Notes: generated by a model not told the origin, from the sequence alone. Positions 1-7,301 are shown, numbered from the stretch's first letter. The stretch is 32,619 nucleotides of DNA from JAWVEV01 sp033856535 (GCA_033856535.1 JAWVEV010000195.1:1-32619); one strand, 5' to 3'. A program made the numbers and translations.

Positions 1-1
1 A

Positions 2-1207
2 TTCCGCCGCCTGCTGCACGGCGCCTCCCGCCCCGACGGCGCCCCCGGCGCGGCCGGCCTGGTCGTGCCGGCGCTGGTGGGCGCCCTGGTGGCGCTGGTC
101 GTGGTGGCCGCCACCGGGAACCTGGGCGGCGGCGAGCGCGTCATCACGATCGAGCGGGACCCCACGCCGCTGCCGCTGAGCGCCGACCGCGCGCCGGTGG
201 GCGACGGCGTCGAGGCCGACGGCGAGCCGGTCGCCGCCGGCGCCAAGAGCGTGCAGCGGATCGTGCGCGAGACGGCCCCGGCCGTGGTGAAGATCACCTC
301 CGGGCCCGAGAGCGGGCCGGCCGTCGGCTCCGGCTTCCTGGTCGACCGGCGCGGGCGCGTGCTCACCAACGCCCACGTGATCGACGAGGAGGGCGACGCG
401 ACCGTGGTCTTCGACGACGGCACCGAGTCGCGCGCCACCGTGGTCGGCCGCGACGAGAGCACCGACCTCGCCGTGCTGAAGGTGGGCGAGGTCCCGGCGG
501 ACGCCCGGCCGCTCCCGCTGGGGAGCAGCGCCGGCCTGGCCGTGGGCGACCCGGTGGTGGCGATCGGCAACCCCTTCGGCCTGGAGCGGACCGCGACCAC
601 GGGGATCGTCTCGGCCGTGAAGCGGACCATCGAGGCGCCGGACGGCTTCACGATCCAGAACGTCATCCAGACCGACGCGGCCATCAACCGGGGCAACTCG
701 GGCGGCCCGCTGCTCGACCGGCGCGGCCGCGTGATCGGCATCAACTCCCAGATCGCGACGGGCAGCGGCGGCAGCGACGGGGTGGGCTTCGCCGTCCCGA
801 TCGACACGATCCGTCCGGTCGCCGACTCGATCTTGGCCACCGGCAGGGCCCAGCACGCCTGGGTCGGGGTGCTCGGCTCGGCGATCACCCCGAAGGTGGC
901 GAAGGCGCTCGGGATGCCGGGCACGCGCGGGGTCGCCGTGATCGAGGTGGACGGCCGCGGCCCGGCCAAGGCCGCCGGCCTGCGCGCGGCCACGACCCCG
1001 CCCGACGCCGAGGTGCCGCGCGGCGGCGATCTGATCGTGGGCGTGAACGGCCGGGTGGTGGAGGACATGGCCGACGTCAGCCAGGCCGTCGCCTCGCGCC
1101 GGGTCGGAGAGTCGCTCGCGCTCGACGTGCTGCGCGACGGCGCCCGGCGCACCCTGCACCTCACCCTCGCAAACCGCCCCGCCGACGTCGGGCACGATCG
1201 GGGATAG
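2..1207 (+). CDS. HtrA/DegP-like trypsin-type serine protease with PDZ domain (5' partial)
   Basis: A membrane-anchored S1C serine protease of the envelope stress type, likely cleaving misfolded proteins outside the membrane. The frame is open from base 2 through a GTG at 65, and the residues before that GTG are in good coding style and run into the membrane segment. I therefore think the true start lies left of the window. Numbering from the GTG at 65, one transmembrane helix covers about residues 1-18. The protease domain (about 62-255) carries the full triad: His104 in TNAHV, Asp134 in STDLAVLKV and Ser212 in GNSGGPLL. A single PDZ domain follows at about 265-370, with a GLRAA-type loop and GDLIVGVNG. 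The protein ends shortly after the PDZ domain, as is usual for actinobacterial HtrA/PepD proteins. The family call is firm; the physiological substrate is unknown. Confidence 0.92.
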   Translation, partial: FRRLLHGASRPDGAPGAAGLVVPALVGALVALVVVAATGNLGGGERVITIERDPTPLPLSADRAPVGDGVEADGEPVAAGAKSVQRIVRETAPAVVKITSGPESGPAVGSGFLVDRRGRVLTNAHVIDEEGDATVVFDDGTESRATVVGRDESTDLAVLKVGEVPADARPLPLGSSAGLAVGDPVVAIGNPFGLERTATTGIVSAVKRTIEAPDGFTIQNVIQTDAAINRGNSGGPLLDRRGRVIGINSQIATGSGGSDGVGFAVPIDTIRPVADSILATGRAQHAWVGVLGSAITPKVAKALGMPGTRGVAVIEVDGRGPAKAAGLRAATTPPDAEVPRGGDLIVGVNGRVVEDMADVSQAVASRRVGESLALDVLRDGARRTLHLTLANRPADVGHDRG

Positions 1208-1226
1208 GCCCGGCTCGCCGGGCTCC

Positions 1227-1232
1227 TAGACT
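1227..1232 (+). promoter_or_regulatory. Putative -10 element (TAGACT) of a leaderless transcript
   Basis: TAGACT lies exactly 8 bases before the GTG of the acetyltransferase gene, and there is no Shine-Dalgarno sequence in between. The same TANNNT-N8-start arrangement recurs at other first genes in this window, which suggests transcription begins at or next to the start codon. No clear -35 hexamer is visible. Confidence 0.5.
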
Positions 1233-1240
1233 GGGATTCC

Positions 1241-1759
1241 GTGTCCGCGCCGATCACCATCCGCCGCGCCGAGGCCCGCGACGCCGAGACCATCGGCGCG
1301 ATCTACGACGAGGGCGTCGCCAGCGGGATCGCCACCTTCGCCACCGGCCCCCACACCCCCGGGGAGCGCCGCGCCTGGCTGGCCGCGCGCCCGCTGCGGG
1401 CGCCGGTCTGGGTGGGCGAGGATGCCGGCGGCGTGCTGGCCTGGTCGGCCCTCGCCCCGTTCTCCCACCGCGAGTGGTACCGCGGCGTGGGCGAGTACAC
1501 GGTCTACGTGGCGACCCGGGCCCGTGGCCGCGGCGTCGGGCGGACGATGCTCGAGGCGCTGATCGCGGCCGCGCCGGCGTTCGGCTACTGGAAGCTGGTC
1601 GGGATGATCCTCCCGGAGAACGCCGCCGGGCTTGCGCTGGCCCGCGACGGCGGCTTCACCGCCGTCGGCACCCACCGGGCCCACGCGAAGCTCGACGGCG
1701 AGTGGCGCGACGTCACCGTGGTGGAGCGCCACCTCGAGCACCCGCAGGGGGAGCGATGA
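1241..1759 (+). CDS. GNAT family N-acetyltransferase, phosphinothricin acetyltransferase-like
   Basis: A 172-residue acetyl-CoA-dependent N-acetyltransferase resembling the Pat/Bar/YncA group, which acetylates amino acid analogues such as phosphinothricin or methionine derivatives. The N-terminus (ITIRRAEARDAETIGAIYDEG) is the usual GNAT start, with the EGV.SGIATF region typical of this subgroup. The acetyl-CoA loop is ARGRGVGRTML, near residues 94-104. The following part, with WKLVGMILPENAAGLALARDGGF, is the conserved strand 5/helix 4 region. The length is normal. The GTG start is supported by a TAGACT hexamer 8 bases upstream. The stop overlaps the ATG of lipB (ATGA), so the two are probably co-transcribed. 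The substrate cannot be read from sequence; true herbicide resistance is not implied. Confidence 0.88.
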   Translation: MSAPITIRRAEARDAETIGAIYDEGVASGIATFATGPHTPGERRAWLAARPLRAPVWVGEDAGGVLAWSALAPFSHREWYRGVGEYTVYVATRARGRGVGRTMLEALIAAAPAFGYWKLVGMILPENAAGLALARDGGFTAVGTHRAHAKLDGEWRDVTVVERHLEHPQGER

Positions 1760-2436
1760 GGCGGCGGGGGATGCTGGTCCGCACCGAGCGGATCGGCGCG
1801 CGCGAGGCCTGGGCCGCCCAGCGCCGCCTGGCCGCGGCGCGCCGGGCCGGCGACCTGCCCGACGTGGTCTGGCTGCTCGAGCACCCGCCGGTCTTCACCG
1901 CCGGCCGGGGCGGCGACCGCGCCGACCTCTTCCTCAGCGACGAGGCGATCGCGGCCGCCGGGGCCGAGTACGTCCCCCTGGACCGGGGCGGCCAGCTCAC
2001 CTGGCACGGTCCCGGGCAGAGCGTGGGCTACGTGGTGGCCGACCTGCGCCCGGGCCGGCGCGTGCGCGGCTTCGTCGAGGCGCTGGTGGGCGCGATGGCC
2101 GACGCCGCCGGCATCCCCGGCGCCGCGCCGGGCGCCGACGCGATGGGCCTCTACGCCCGGGGGCGCAAGCTCGGCAGCGTGGGGATCCGGGTGCGCGAGG
2201 GCGTCACCACCCACGGGCTGGCGCTGAACCGCGACCCGGACCTGGACTGGTTCGGGCTGCTCACGGCCTGCGGCGCGCCCGGCGTGGCCGCCACCTCGAT
2301 CCTGGCCGAGGGCGGCGACCCGGACCGGGAGCGGGTCGACGGGGCGCTGGCGGAGGCCCTGGCCGAGCGCCTCGGCCTGGACCTGGAGCCGGCGGCGCTC
2401 GACGACCTGCTGGCCGCCACGCCGGCCTCCGCCTAG
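1756..2436 (+). CDS. lipB: Octanoyl-[acyl-carrier-protein]:protein octanoyltransferase LipB
   Basis: Transfers octanoate from acyl carrier protein to the lipoyl domains of 2-oxoacid dehydrogenases and GcvH, the first step of lipoate assembly in the cytoplasm; LipA then inserts sulfur. The protein is 226 residues, normal for LipB. The conserved block RGGQLTWHGPGQ is at 77-88, the catalytic lysine is K138 in GRKLGSVGIRV, HGLALN is at 153-158, and the nucleophilic cysteine is C172 in the ACG motif. The ATG at 1756 overlaps the preceding stop (ATGA), so translation is probably coupled. The same frame stays open upstream inside the acetyltransferase gene, but that part is an out-of-frame shadow. 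No lipA is visible in the window. The next gene is convergent and starts only 4 bases away. Confidence 0.95.
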   Translation: MRRRGMLVRTERIGAREAWAAQRRLAAARRAGDLPDVVWLLEHPPVFTAGRGGDRADLFLSDEAIAAAGAEYVPLDRGGQLTWHGPGQSVGYVVADLRPGRRVRGFVEALVGAMADAAGIPGAAPGADAMGLYARGRKLGSVGIRVREGVTTHGLALNRDPDLDWFGLLTACGAPGVAATSILAEGGDPDRERVDGALAEALAERLGLDLEPAALDDLLAATPASA

Positions 2437-2440
2437 GTCG

Positions 2441-2638
2441 CTAGAGGAGCATCCCCTCCCACGCGGCCAGGGCGGCCGCCAGCAACGGCTCGTCGGCCGG
2501 GTCGCCCCCGGCATCCACCACCCACGCGGCGAGCTCGTCCGGGTGGAGGTCCAGGGGCTCGGCGTCGGGGTGCGCGTCGCGCAGCGCCGCCGCCAGGCGC
2601 TCCGCGGCCGGCGCCGGGTCGGTCAGAACCCCCTCCAA
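2441..2638 (-). CDS. iscX: IscX-like Fe-S cluster assembly protein
   Basis: A small acidic protein of up to 65 residues that lines up end to end with E. coli IscX (YfhJ). It shares an N-terminal TD, then an LRDAHPD segment matching IscX LYDAYPD, an acidic central region with LHPDELAAWV, a GDPADEP stretch, and a helical LAAALAAWEG end. IscX binds iron and the IscS/IscU machinery and tunes Fe-S assembly. The given start is TTG at 2638, which has no ribosome binding site and lies inside an inverted-repeat arm. CTG at 2626 has GGAGG with 5 bases spacing and would begin the protein at (M)TDPAP, close to where IscX homology begins. No other isc genes are nearby; it follows a small membrane protein on the same strand and is convergent with lipB. 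The identification is by eye and moderately confident. Confidence 0.65.
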   Translation of the reverse strand: MEGVLTDPAPAAERLAAALRDAHPDAEPLDLHPDELAAWVVDAGGDPADEPLLAAALAAWEGMLL

Positions 2639-2755
2639 AATGACCCTTCGATTCGAATCAGGTCGCCTTCACGACCGTTCCGCGACCACCGCCGCGAGTC
2701 GACGACCCTGATCCGCTGCGGAGCGCAGCCGTAGCGTCATTTTGGAGGGGGTTCT
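2625..2755. repeat. 131-bp element with perfect 20-bp terminal inverted repeats (MITE- or REP-like)
   Basis: The left arm AGAACCCCCTCCAAAATGAC (2625-2644) is matched perfectly by its reverse complement at 2736-2755. The 91-bp interior contains further nested symmetry: ATCAGG (2657-2662) with CCTGAT (2707-2712), a 10-bp palindrome GATTCGAATC (2650-2659), and a GCTGCG-gag-CGCAGC hairpin (2715-2729). If the ends are taken one base inward (2626-2754), the element is flanked on both sides by TCA, a possible 3-bp target duplication. It encodes no protein of its own. It sits between the 79-aa membrane protein, whose stop codon touches it, and the iscX-like gene, whose 5' end lies within the left arm. 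A non-autonomous mobile element or a large regulatory hairpin both fit. Confidence 0.7.
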
Positions 2756-2994
2756 CAGAGCAGGTTGACCGCGGCCGCGCAGGCGAGGATCAGGATCATC
2801 GCCCCGTAGCCGAGGTAGCCGACGGCCAGGAGGAGCACGCCGAGGGCCACCAGCAGGAGCGCGAGGGTCGCCCACGAGGCCTTCGGGAGGCCGCCGGCGC
2901 CGAGGGCCCACCCGGCCTCGGGGGGGCGCGGCGTGCGCAGCGCGCGGCGCTTCTCGCGGGGGAGGCGACGGGCCCGTCGCTTCTCGGTCGTCAC
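2755..2994 (-). CDS. Small hypothetical membrane protein
   Basis: A 79-residue protein with a very basic N-terminus (about the first 30 residues, Arg/Lys-rich, repeating R-R and E-K-R-R) and two closely spaced hydrophobic helices at about 42-60 and 62-79. The positive-inside rule would put the tail in the cytoplasm. It begins with GTG 10 bases after the rlmN stop on the same strand, so it is probably the last or next-to-last gene of an rlmN transcript. Its TGA stop overlaps the outer base of the downstream inverted repeat. I do not recognise a family. The basic tail and short length fit a small accessory membrane protein, but no function can be assigned. Confidence 0.7.
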   Translation of the reverse strand: MTTEKRRARRLPREKRRALRTPRPPEAGWALGAGGLPKASWATLALLLVALGVLLLAVGYLGYGAMILILACAAAVNLL

Positions 2995-3004
2995 AGGCGC
3001 GAGG

Positions 3005-4045
3005 TTAGCTCCCCGAGCCGACGGCCGCGACCTCCGCGGGGCGGGCGGCGAGCTGGCCGCAGGCGGCCGACACGTCCGCGCCCCGGCTGCGCCGCACCGA
3101 CGCCTCGATGCCGGCCCCGGCCAGCGCCCGGGTGAAGGCGCCGCGCCGGTCGGCGGGGCTGGCCCGGTAGGGGCCGGAGGTCGGGTTGTACTCGATCAGG
3201 TTCACGTGGAAGCGCCCGTCGCGCATCAGGTGCGCCAGCCGGCGCGCGTCCTCGGGCCGGTCGTTGACCCGGTCGAGCAGCAGGTACTCGATGAAGACCC
3301 GCCGGCCGGTCGCGTCGCAGTAGCGCCGGCAGGCGGCCAGCAGGTTCGCGATCGGGTAGCGGCGGTTGACCGGCATCAGCCGGGAACGCGTCTCGTCGTC
3401 GGCCGCGTGCAGCGAGACCGCCAGCCGCACCGGCAGCGGGTGCGCCGCGAGCGCGGCGATGCCCGGCACCCAGCCGACCGTCGAGATCGCGATCTTGCGC
3501 GCGGAGATCCCCAGGCCGTCCGGGTCGTTCAGCCCGGCGCAGGCCTCCAGCACGGCGTCGAGGTTCTGGAGCGGCTCGCCCATGCCCATGAAGACCACGT
3601 TCGCCAGCCGCGCGTCCTGCGCCGCCGCCTCGGCCCCGGCGATCATCGCCTGGTCGACGATCTCGGCGGGGGTCAGGTCGCGGCCCGGGCCCATCGCGCC
3701 GGTCGCGCAGAAGCGGCACCCCAGGGCGCAGCCGGCCTGGCTCGACAGGCAGACCGTGCGCCGGCCGCCGGCGTGGGCGATCAGCACCGCCTCGAGCAGC
3801 GCGCCGTCGCCGGCGCGCAGGCGCCATTTGACCGTGCCGTCGCGCGAGACGACCCGCTCCTCGGGCTCGACGCTCCAGAGCGGCACGGCGTCGGAAAGGC
3901 GCGCGCGCAGCGCTTTCGGGAGGGTGGCGACCTCGTCCCAGCCCGCGGCCCCGGCGCGCTTGGCCTCCAGGGCCTGACGCGCGCGGTAGGCGGGCTCGCC
4001 CCAGCTGCGGAGGGTCTCGGCGATGGCGGTATCGGTCACGGGCAC
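3005..4045 (-). CDS. rlmN: Dual-specificity 23S rRNA A2503 / tRNA A37 C2-methyltransferase RlmN (radical SAM)
   Basis: Methylates C2 of adenosine 2503 in 23S rRNA (and A37 of some tRNAs) by a radical SAM ping-pong mechanism. In the 346-residue protein the Fe-S cluster motif CX3CX2C is CALGCRFC at residues 106-113. The GEP motif is in VFMGMGEPLQN at about 151-161. The methyl-carrying cysteine is C329 in RGADVSAACGQL, all as in RlmN. The N-terminal helical domain is about 80 residues, on the short side. I chose GTG at 4045 because a TACCGT hexamer sits 6 bases upstream; a second in-frame GTG is at 4039. The frame is open far upstream through the neighbouring transporter gene, but that is a shadow, not a fusion. 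RlmN rather than Cfr is favoured by the RGxDxxAACGQL ending and housekeeping context. Confidence 0.95.
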   Translation of the reverse strand: MPVTDTAIAETLRSWGEPAYRARQALEAKRAGAAGWDEVATLPKALRARLSDAVPLWSVEPEERVVSRDGTVKWRLRAGDGALLEAVLIAHAGGRRTVCLSSQAGCALGCRFCATGAMGPGRDLTPAEIVDQAMIAGAEAAAQDARLANVVFMGMGEPLQNLDAVLEACAGLNDPDGLGISARKIAISTVGWVPGIAALAAHPLPVRLAVSLHAADDETRSRLMPVNRRYPIANLLAACRRYCDATGRRVFIEYLLLDRVNDRPEDARRLAHLMRDGRFHVNLIEYNPTSGPYRASPADRRGAFTRALAGAGIEASVRRSRGADVSAACGQLAARPAEVAAVGSGS

Positions 4046-4051
4046 CGCGCT

Positions 4052-4057
4052 ACGGTA
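4052..4057 (-). promoter_or_regulatory. Putative -10 element (TACCGT) for rlmN
   Basis: On the minus strand TACCGT lies 6 bases before the GTG at 4045, between the transporter stop and rlmN. It belongs to a set of TANNNT hexamers placed 6-8 bases before start codons in this window and suggests a leaderless or near-leaderless rlmN transcript. Confidence 0.4.
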
Positions 4058-4080
4058 GCGCGGATGAGCGCCGAGTCCGG

Positions 4081-5589
4081 CTAGGGCGAGGGCGGCGCGG
4101 CCACCTGCGCGGCCGCCGGCCCCGCCGCCACCGGCTCCCGGCCGTCCAGGCGCGGCATCTTCAGCGCCGCGGCGGCGGCCAGCAGCAGGAAGCCGGCGGC
4201 GGCGACCATCGCCGCCCGGAAGCCGTGGGCCACCAGGGCCCGGCCGGCAGCGTCGGCCTGCCCGGTGAGCCGCTCGAGCCGCGCCGGGACCGAGTGGCCC
4301 AGCACCACGCCGAGCACCGCCGCGCCGAGCGCCCCGCCGGTGTAGCGGCTGATGTTCGGCAGCGCCGACGCCACGCCCAGGCGCGCCGCCGGCACGTCGT
4401 GGATCGCGGTGGTGGTGATCGGCGAGGTCGACATCGCCAGCCCGATCCCCAGGCCGAGCAGGCCCGGCAGCAGCCGCGGGTAGCTCTGCGCGGTCGCGGC
4501 GAACGACGCCCAGAATGAGCCGCAGGCGGCGACCAGCAGGCCGACCACGGCCAGCCGCTCGGACCCGACGCGCAGCATCACCCGGCCGGCGAAGGGCGAG
4601 ACCACCATGAAGCAGGCCGCGATCGGCGCGATCCCGAAGGCCAGCCGCACCGGACCGAAGCCGAGCACCGCCGTGAGGTAGAAGGGCAGCAGCACCAGGG
4701 TCCCGAAGAGCGCCGCCGACGAGGTCATGGCGGCGAGGCTCGACGCCGAGACCGACGGCCGGCGCAGCAGCGACAGGTCGAGCATGGGCCGGTCGGTGCG
4801 CGCCTCGTGGGCGACGAAGGCCGCCAGCGCCACGACGCCGACGGCGAGCGCGCCGAGCGTCTTGGGCGAGCCCCAGCCCCAGGCGCTGCCGCGCGAGAGC
4901 GCCAGGAGCAGCGAGAAGAGGCCGGCGGCGGCCAGGGCGGCGCCGAGCGCGTCGAAGTTCCGGTCCGCGCTCGAGGGGCGCGACTCGACCAGGACCAGGG
5001 CGACCCCGACGAGCACGACCGCGCCCATGACCGGCGTGAACCAGAAGACCGAGCGCCAGCCGGCGAGCGCCACCAGGCCGCCGGCGAGGCTCAGCGAGAG
5101 GACCGGCGCCAGGCCGAGCACGCCGCCCATCACCCCGATCGCCCGGCCGCGCTCCGCCGGGCCGAAGAGCTCGGCCGCGTAGGCGAACGCCGTGGGCGCC
5201 ATCGCGCAGGCGCCGGTCCCCTGGAGGATCCGGAACGCCACCAGCGCCGGGGCGTTCGGCGCAAGCGCGCAGAGCACCGAGCCGACCGAGAGCAGGATCA
5301 CGCCGATCACGAACACGCGCCGGCGCCCGTAGAGGTCGCCGGCCCGGCCGGCGATCGCCAGCAGGGTCGCCTGGGTCACCAGGAACCCGGTCACCACCCA
5401 GGAGACCGAGGGCACGTCGACGTCGAAGTCGGCCGCGATCCGCGGCAGCGCGATGTTGACGATGCTGACGTTGACGACCGAGAGCATCATCCCGCTGGCC
5501 ACGACGGCGAGGGCGAGCCAGCGCCAGCGCGGGTGCGCGCGCAGCCGCGCCCGGACGGGCAGCAGGCGGCGGCGCAGGCGCTCGATCAC
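4081..5589 (-). CDS. MFS transporter, DHA2 (EmrB/QacA) type, probable drug exporter
   Basis: A 502-residue inner-membrane proton antiporter of the 14-helix DHA2 family. After a basic cytoplasmic start, the first helix ends in NVSIVNIALPRIA, the classic DHA motif. The loop between helices 2 and 3 is GRAGDLYGRRRVFV (motif A), and helix 5 carries the GGVLGLAPVLSLSLAGGL region corresponding to the antiporter motif C, although its usual GP.LGG form is blurred. I count about 14 hydrophobic segments; the last 25 residues are an Ala/Pro-rich tail. The GTG start at 5589 has TACGCT 6 bases upstream. It is divergent from the 4-TM protein at 5657 and followed after 35 bases by rlmN. Substrates in this family range over dyes, disinfectants and antibiotics; none can be named here. 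Confidence 0.9.
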   Translation of the reverse strand: MIERLRRRLLPVRARLRAHPRWRWLALAVVASGMMLSVVNVSIVNIALPRIAADFDVDVPSVSWVVTGFLVTQATLLAIAGRAGDLYGRRRVFVIGVILLSVGSVLCALAPNAPALVAFRILQGTGACAMAPTAFAYAAELFGPAERGRAIGVMGGVLGLAPVLSLSLAGGLVALAGWRSVFWFTPVMGAVVLVGVALVLVESRPSSADRNFDALGAALAAAGLFSLLLALSRGSAWGWGSPKTLGALAVGVVALAAFVAHEARTDRPMLDLSLLRRPSVSASSLAAMTSSAALFGTLVLLPFYLTAVLGFGPVRLAFGIAPIAACFMVVSPFAGRVMLRVGSERLAVVGLLVAACGSFWASFAATAQSYPRLLPGLLGLGIGLAMSTSPITTTAIHDVPAARLGVASALPNISRYTGGALGAAVLGVVLGHSVPARLERLTGQADAAGRALVAHGFRAAMVAAAGFLLLAAAAALKMPRLDGREPVAAGPAAAQVAAPPSP

Positions 5590-5595
5590 CCATGG

Positions 5596-5601
5596 AGCGT
5601 A
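5596..5601 (-). promoter_or_regulatory. Putative -10 element (TACGCT) for the MFS gene
   Basis: On the minus strand TACGCT lies 6 bases before the GTG at 5589. Only 67 bases separate the two divergent start codons, so this element and the TACCCT at 5643 probably form back-to-back promoters. Confidence 0.35.
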
Positions 5602-5642
5602 TGGCCTGCGCCGCCGCGGGCGCCGCCGCCCCGCGCCTCCGC

Positions 5643-5648
5643 TACCCT
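5643..5648 (+). promoter_or_regulatory. Putative -10 element (TACCCT) of a leaderless transcript
   Basis: TACCCT is followed by exactly 8 bases and then the GTG at 5657, with no ribosome binding site between. The spacing is identical to that of four other genes in the window. Confidence 0.5.
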
Positions 5649-5656
5649 GGCGCGCG

Positions 5657-6211
5657 GTGACCGGCGAGAAGCTCTGGCGTTACACCAGCCTGGTGCGGCT
5701 GTGGTCGTGGGCCCTGATCGGCGTCGCCGTCGCCCTCCTGGCCCTCTCGTTCGCGCTGGAGGCGGGCACCAAGGAGGGCATCGACTCCTGGTGGCTCGGC
5801 GCGATCCTCGGCGTCACCGGCCTGACCGGCGCGCTCCTCCTCCCGCTCTTCCGGGTCTGGCTGCGCAAGAGCGCGCTGCCGTCGGTGCGGCTGCCGCAGG
5901 CCCGCCGGCTCAGCGGTCCCCGGCGCCTCGAGGCCACCCCCGCGGACTGGCGCCGCTGGGGCACCGTCACCGCGATCGTCCTTCTCGTCGGCGGCTTCGC
6001 GATGCTGACCTTCCTCATCGGCGTGCTCGGCCGGGGCGGCACCGCCGAGGGCGTCGTGGTCGGGATGCTGGCCGCGTGGGGCCTGGCGACGCTCGAGGAC
6101 GCCCGCCGCATCCGCATGACCGAGGACGCCGAGGGCCGCGACTACTTCGCGGCCTGCCGTCGCCCCACCAGCGTGGGCGACCGGCTGTTCTGGGTGCCGC
6201 GCAAGGGCTGA
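5657..6211 (+). CDS. Hypothetical four-helix membrane protein
   Basis: A 184-residue membrane protein with two pairs of transmembrane helices: about residues 14-36 and 43-67, then after a basic loop (LPSVRLPQARRLSGPRR) about 101-125 and 130-148. The C-terminal 35 residues are polar and start with LEDARRIRMTED, and the protein ends in DRLFWVPRKG. The GTG at 5657 was chosen because a TACCCT hexamer lies 8 bases upstream; the frame is open earlier but runs back over the divergent transporter's 5' end. It precedes the thioredoxin block by about 120 bases and seems to be a separate unit. I recognise no family. The layout (two hairpins joined by a basic loop) would suit a small scaffold or stress membrane protein, but that is only a guess. 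Confidence 0.75.
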   Translation: MTGEKLWRYTSLVRLWSWALIGVAVALLALSFALEAGTKEGIDSWWLGAILGVTGLTGALLLPLFRVWLRKSALPSVRLPQARRLSGPRRLEATPADWRRWGTVTAIVLLVGGFAMLTFLIGVLGRGGTAEGVVVGMLAAWGLATLEDARRIRMTEDAEGRDYFAACRRPTSVGDRLFWVPRKG

Positions 6212-6292
6212 CCCGGGCCGAGATCGCGCGCCGCCGCGGGGTAACCCGTCGCCCCGAAGGTAGCGGACACACCCTCGCGGGGCGGTGCTACC

Positions 6293-6308
6293 ATACCCGT
6301 CGGGGTAT
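6293..6308. promoter_or_regulatory. CsoR/CstR-type operator candidate upstream of trxB
   Basis: ATACCC-GTCG-GGGTAT is a 16-bp dyad with perfect 6-bp arms, 24 bases before the trxB start. Dyads of the form TACCC-N4-GGGTA with a G/C tract are characteristic binding sites of the CsoR/RcnR family, and a regulator of that family is encoded at the end of this gene block. ACCCGTCG is also present at 6244-6251, 51 bases upstream. The right arm plus the next bases also reads TATCCT (a -10) and GGGTAT (a SigB/SigF-type -10), so the site would overlap the promoter, as expected for repression. A pure alternative-sigma promoter is the main rival reading. Confidence 0.5.
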
Positions 6309-6332
6309 CCTGACGAGCACCGAGGAGACGGC

Positions 6333-7301
6333 GTGCCGGACGTCCACGACCTGGTCATCATCGGCGGCGGGCCCGCGGGCCTGACCGCGGCCATCTACGC
6401 CGGACGCGCAAACCTGAAGCCGATCGTGATCGAGGGCTTCGGCGCCGGCGGCCAGCTCATGCTGACCACCGACGTCGAGAACTACCCGGGCTTCCCCGAC
6501 GGGATCCAGGGCCCGGAGCTGATGCAGATGTTCCGCGGCCAGGCCGAGCGGTTCGGCGCCACCACGATCCAGGCCGACGTCTCGCGCGTCGACCTGTCGG
6601 AACGGCCCTTCGGGGTCTGGGTGGACGACGAGGAGTACCGCGCCAAGGCCGTGATCATCGCGACCGGCGCCTCCGCGCGCTGGCTGGGCCTCGAGAGCGA
6701 GACCCGGCTGCGCGGCTTCGGCGTCTCGACCTGCGCCACCTGCGACGGCTTCTTCTTCAAGGACAAGCCGATGGTGGTGGTCGGCGGCGGCGACTCGGCC
6801 ATGGAGGAGGCGATCTACCTCGCCCGCATGGCCTCGAAGGTGACGATCGTGCACCGCCGCGACCAGTTCCGCGCCTCGGCGATCATGGCCGACCGCGCGC
6901 TGGCCAACGAGAAGGTGGCCGTGCGCTGGAACGCCGCGGTCGAGGAGGCCGTCGGCGACGGCAAGGTCGAGGCGGTCCGGGTGCGGGACACCGTGACCGG
7001 CGAGCTCGAGGACATCCCGGCGGCGGCGATGTTCGTCGCCATCGGCCACGACCCGAACACCTCGCTCTTCGTCGACCAGCTGGAGCTGGACGAGGAGGGC
7101 TACGTGGTGACCGACGGGACGCGCACGAGCGTCGAGGGCGTCTTCGCCTGCGGCGACGTGCAGGACGTGATCTACCGCCAGGCGATCACCGCCGCCGCGA
7201 GCGGCTGCATGGCGGCCATGGACGCCGAGCGCTGGCTCGAGGCGGCCGAGGACGTGCACACCGGGGGCCCGACGGCCCTCACTGCGAAAGAGGAGCGCTA
7301 A
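6333..7301 (+). CDS. trxB: Thioredoxin-disulfide reductase (NADPH)
   Basis: A cytoplasmic flavoenzyme that passes electrons from NADPH through FAD and a redox-active disulfide to thioredoxin. The 322-residue protein has the FAD-binding GGGPAGL at residues 11-17, the active-site CATC at 134-137, and the NADPH-binding VVVGGGDSAMEE with the downstream HRRDQFRAS that favours NADPH. A second FAD motif, ACGDVQD, lies near the end. Length and order match the low-molecular-weight bacterial TrxR. The GTG at 6333 has GAGGAG with 5 bases spacing; an earlier in-frame ATG at 6285 lies upstream of the operator and is rejected. The stop TAA is directly followed by the ATG of trxA. A CsoR/CstR-like dyad upstream suggests control by the regulator three genes downstream. 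Confidence 0.96.
   Translation: MPDVHDLVIIGGGPAGLTAAIYAGRANLKPIVIEGFGAGGQLMLTTDVENYPGFPDGIQGPELMQMFRGQAERFGATTIQADVSRVDLSERPFGVWVDDEEYRAKAVIIATGASARWLGLESETRLRGFGVSTCATCDGFFFKDKPMVVVGGGDSAMEEAIYLARMASKVTIVHRRDQFRASAIMADRALANEKVAVRWNAAVEEAVGDGKVEAVRVRDTVTGELEDIPAAAMFVAIGHDPNTSLFVDQLELDEEGYVVTDGTRTSVEGVFACGDVQDVIYRQAITAAASGCMAAMDAERWLEAAEDVHTGGPTALTAKEER

Noticed and set aside
1585..2514. A 309-codon minus-strand frame opposite lipB and the acetyltransferase
   Set aside because: Shadow frame; the plus strand has complete catalytic motifs of two known families.
3005..5593. An apparent 862-residue fusion ending in RlmN
   Set aside because: The RlmN frame merely stays open upstream through the transporter gene, which is read in another frame; homology starts at about 4045, where a start and -10 are present.
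6285..6332. Earlier ATG start for TrxB
   Set aside because: It lies before the operator/promoter dyad and adds residues outside the conserved N-terminus; GTG 6333 has a good ribosome binding site.
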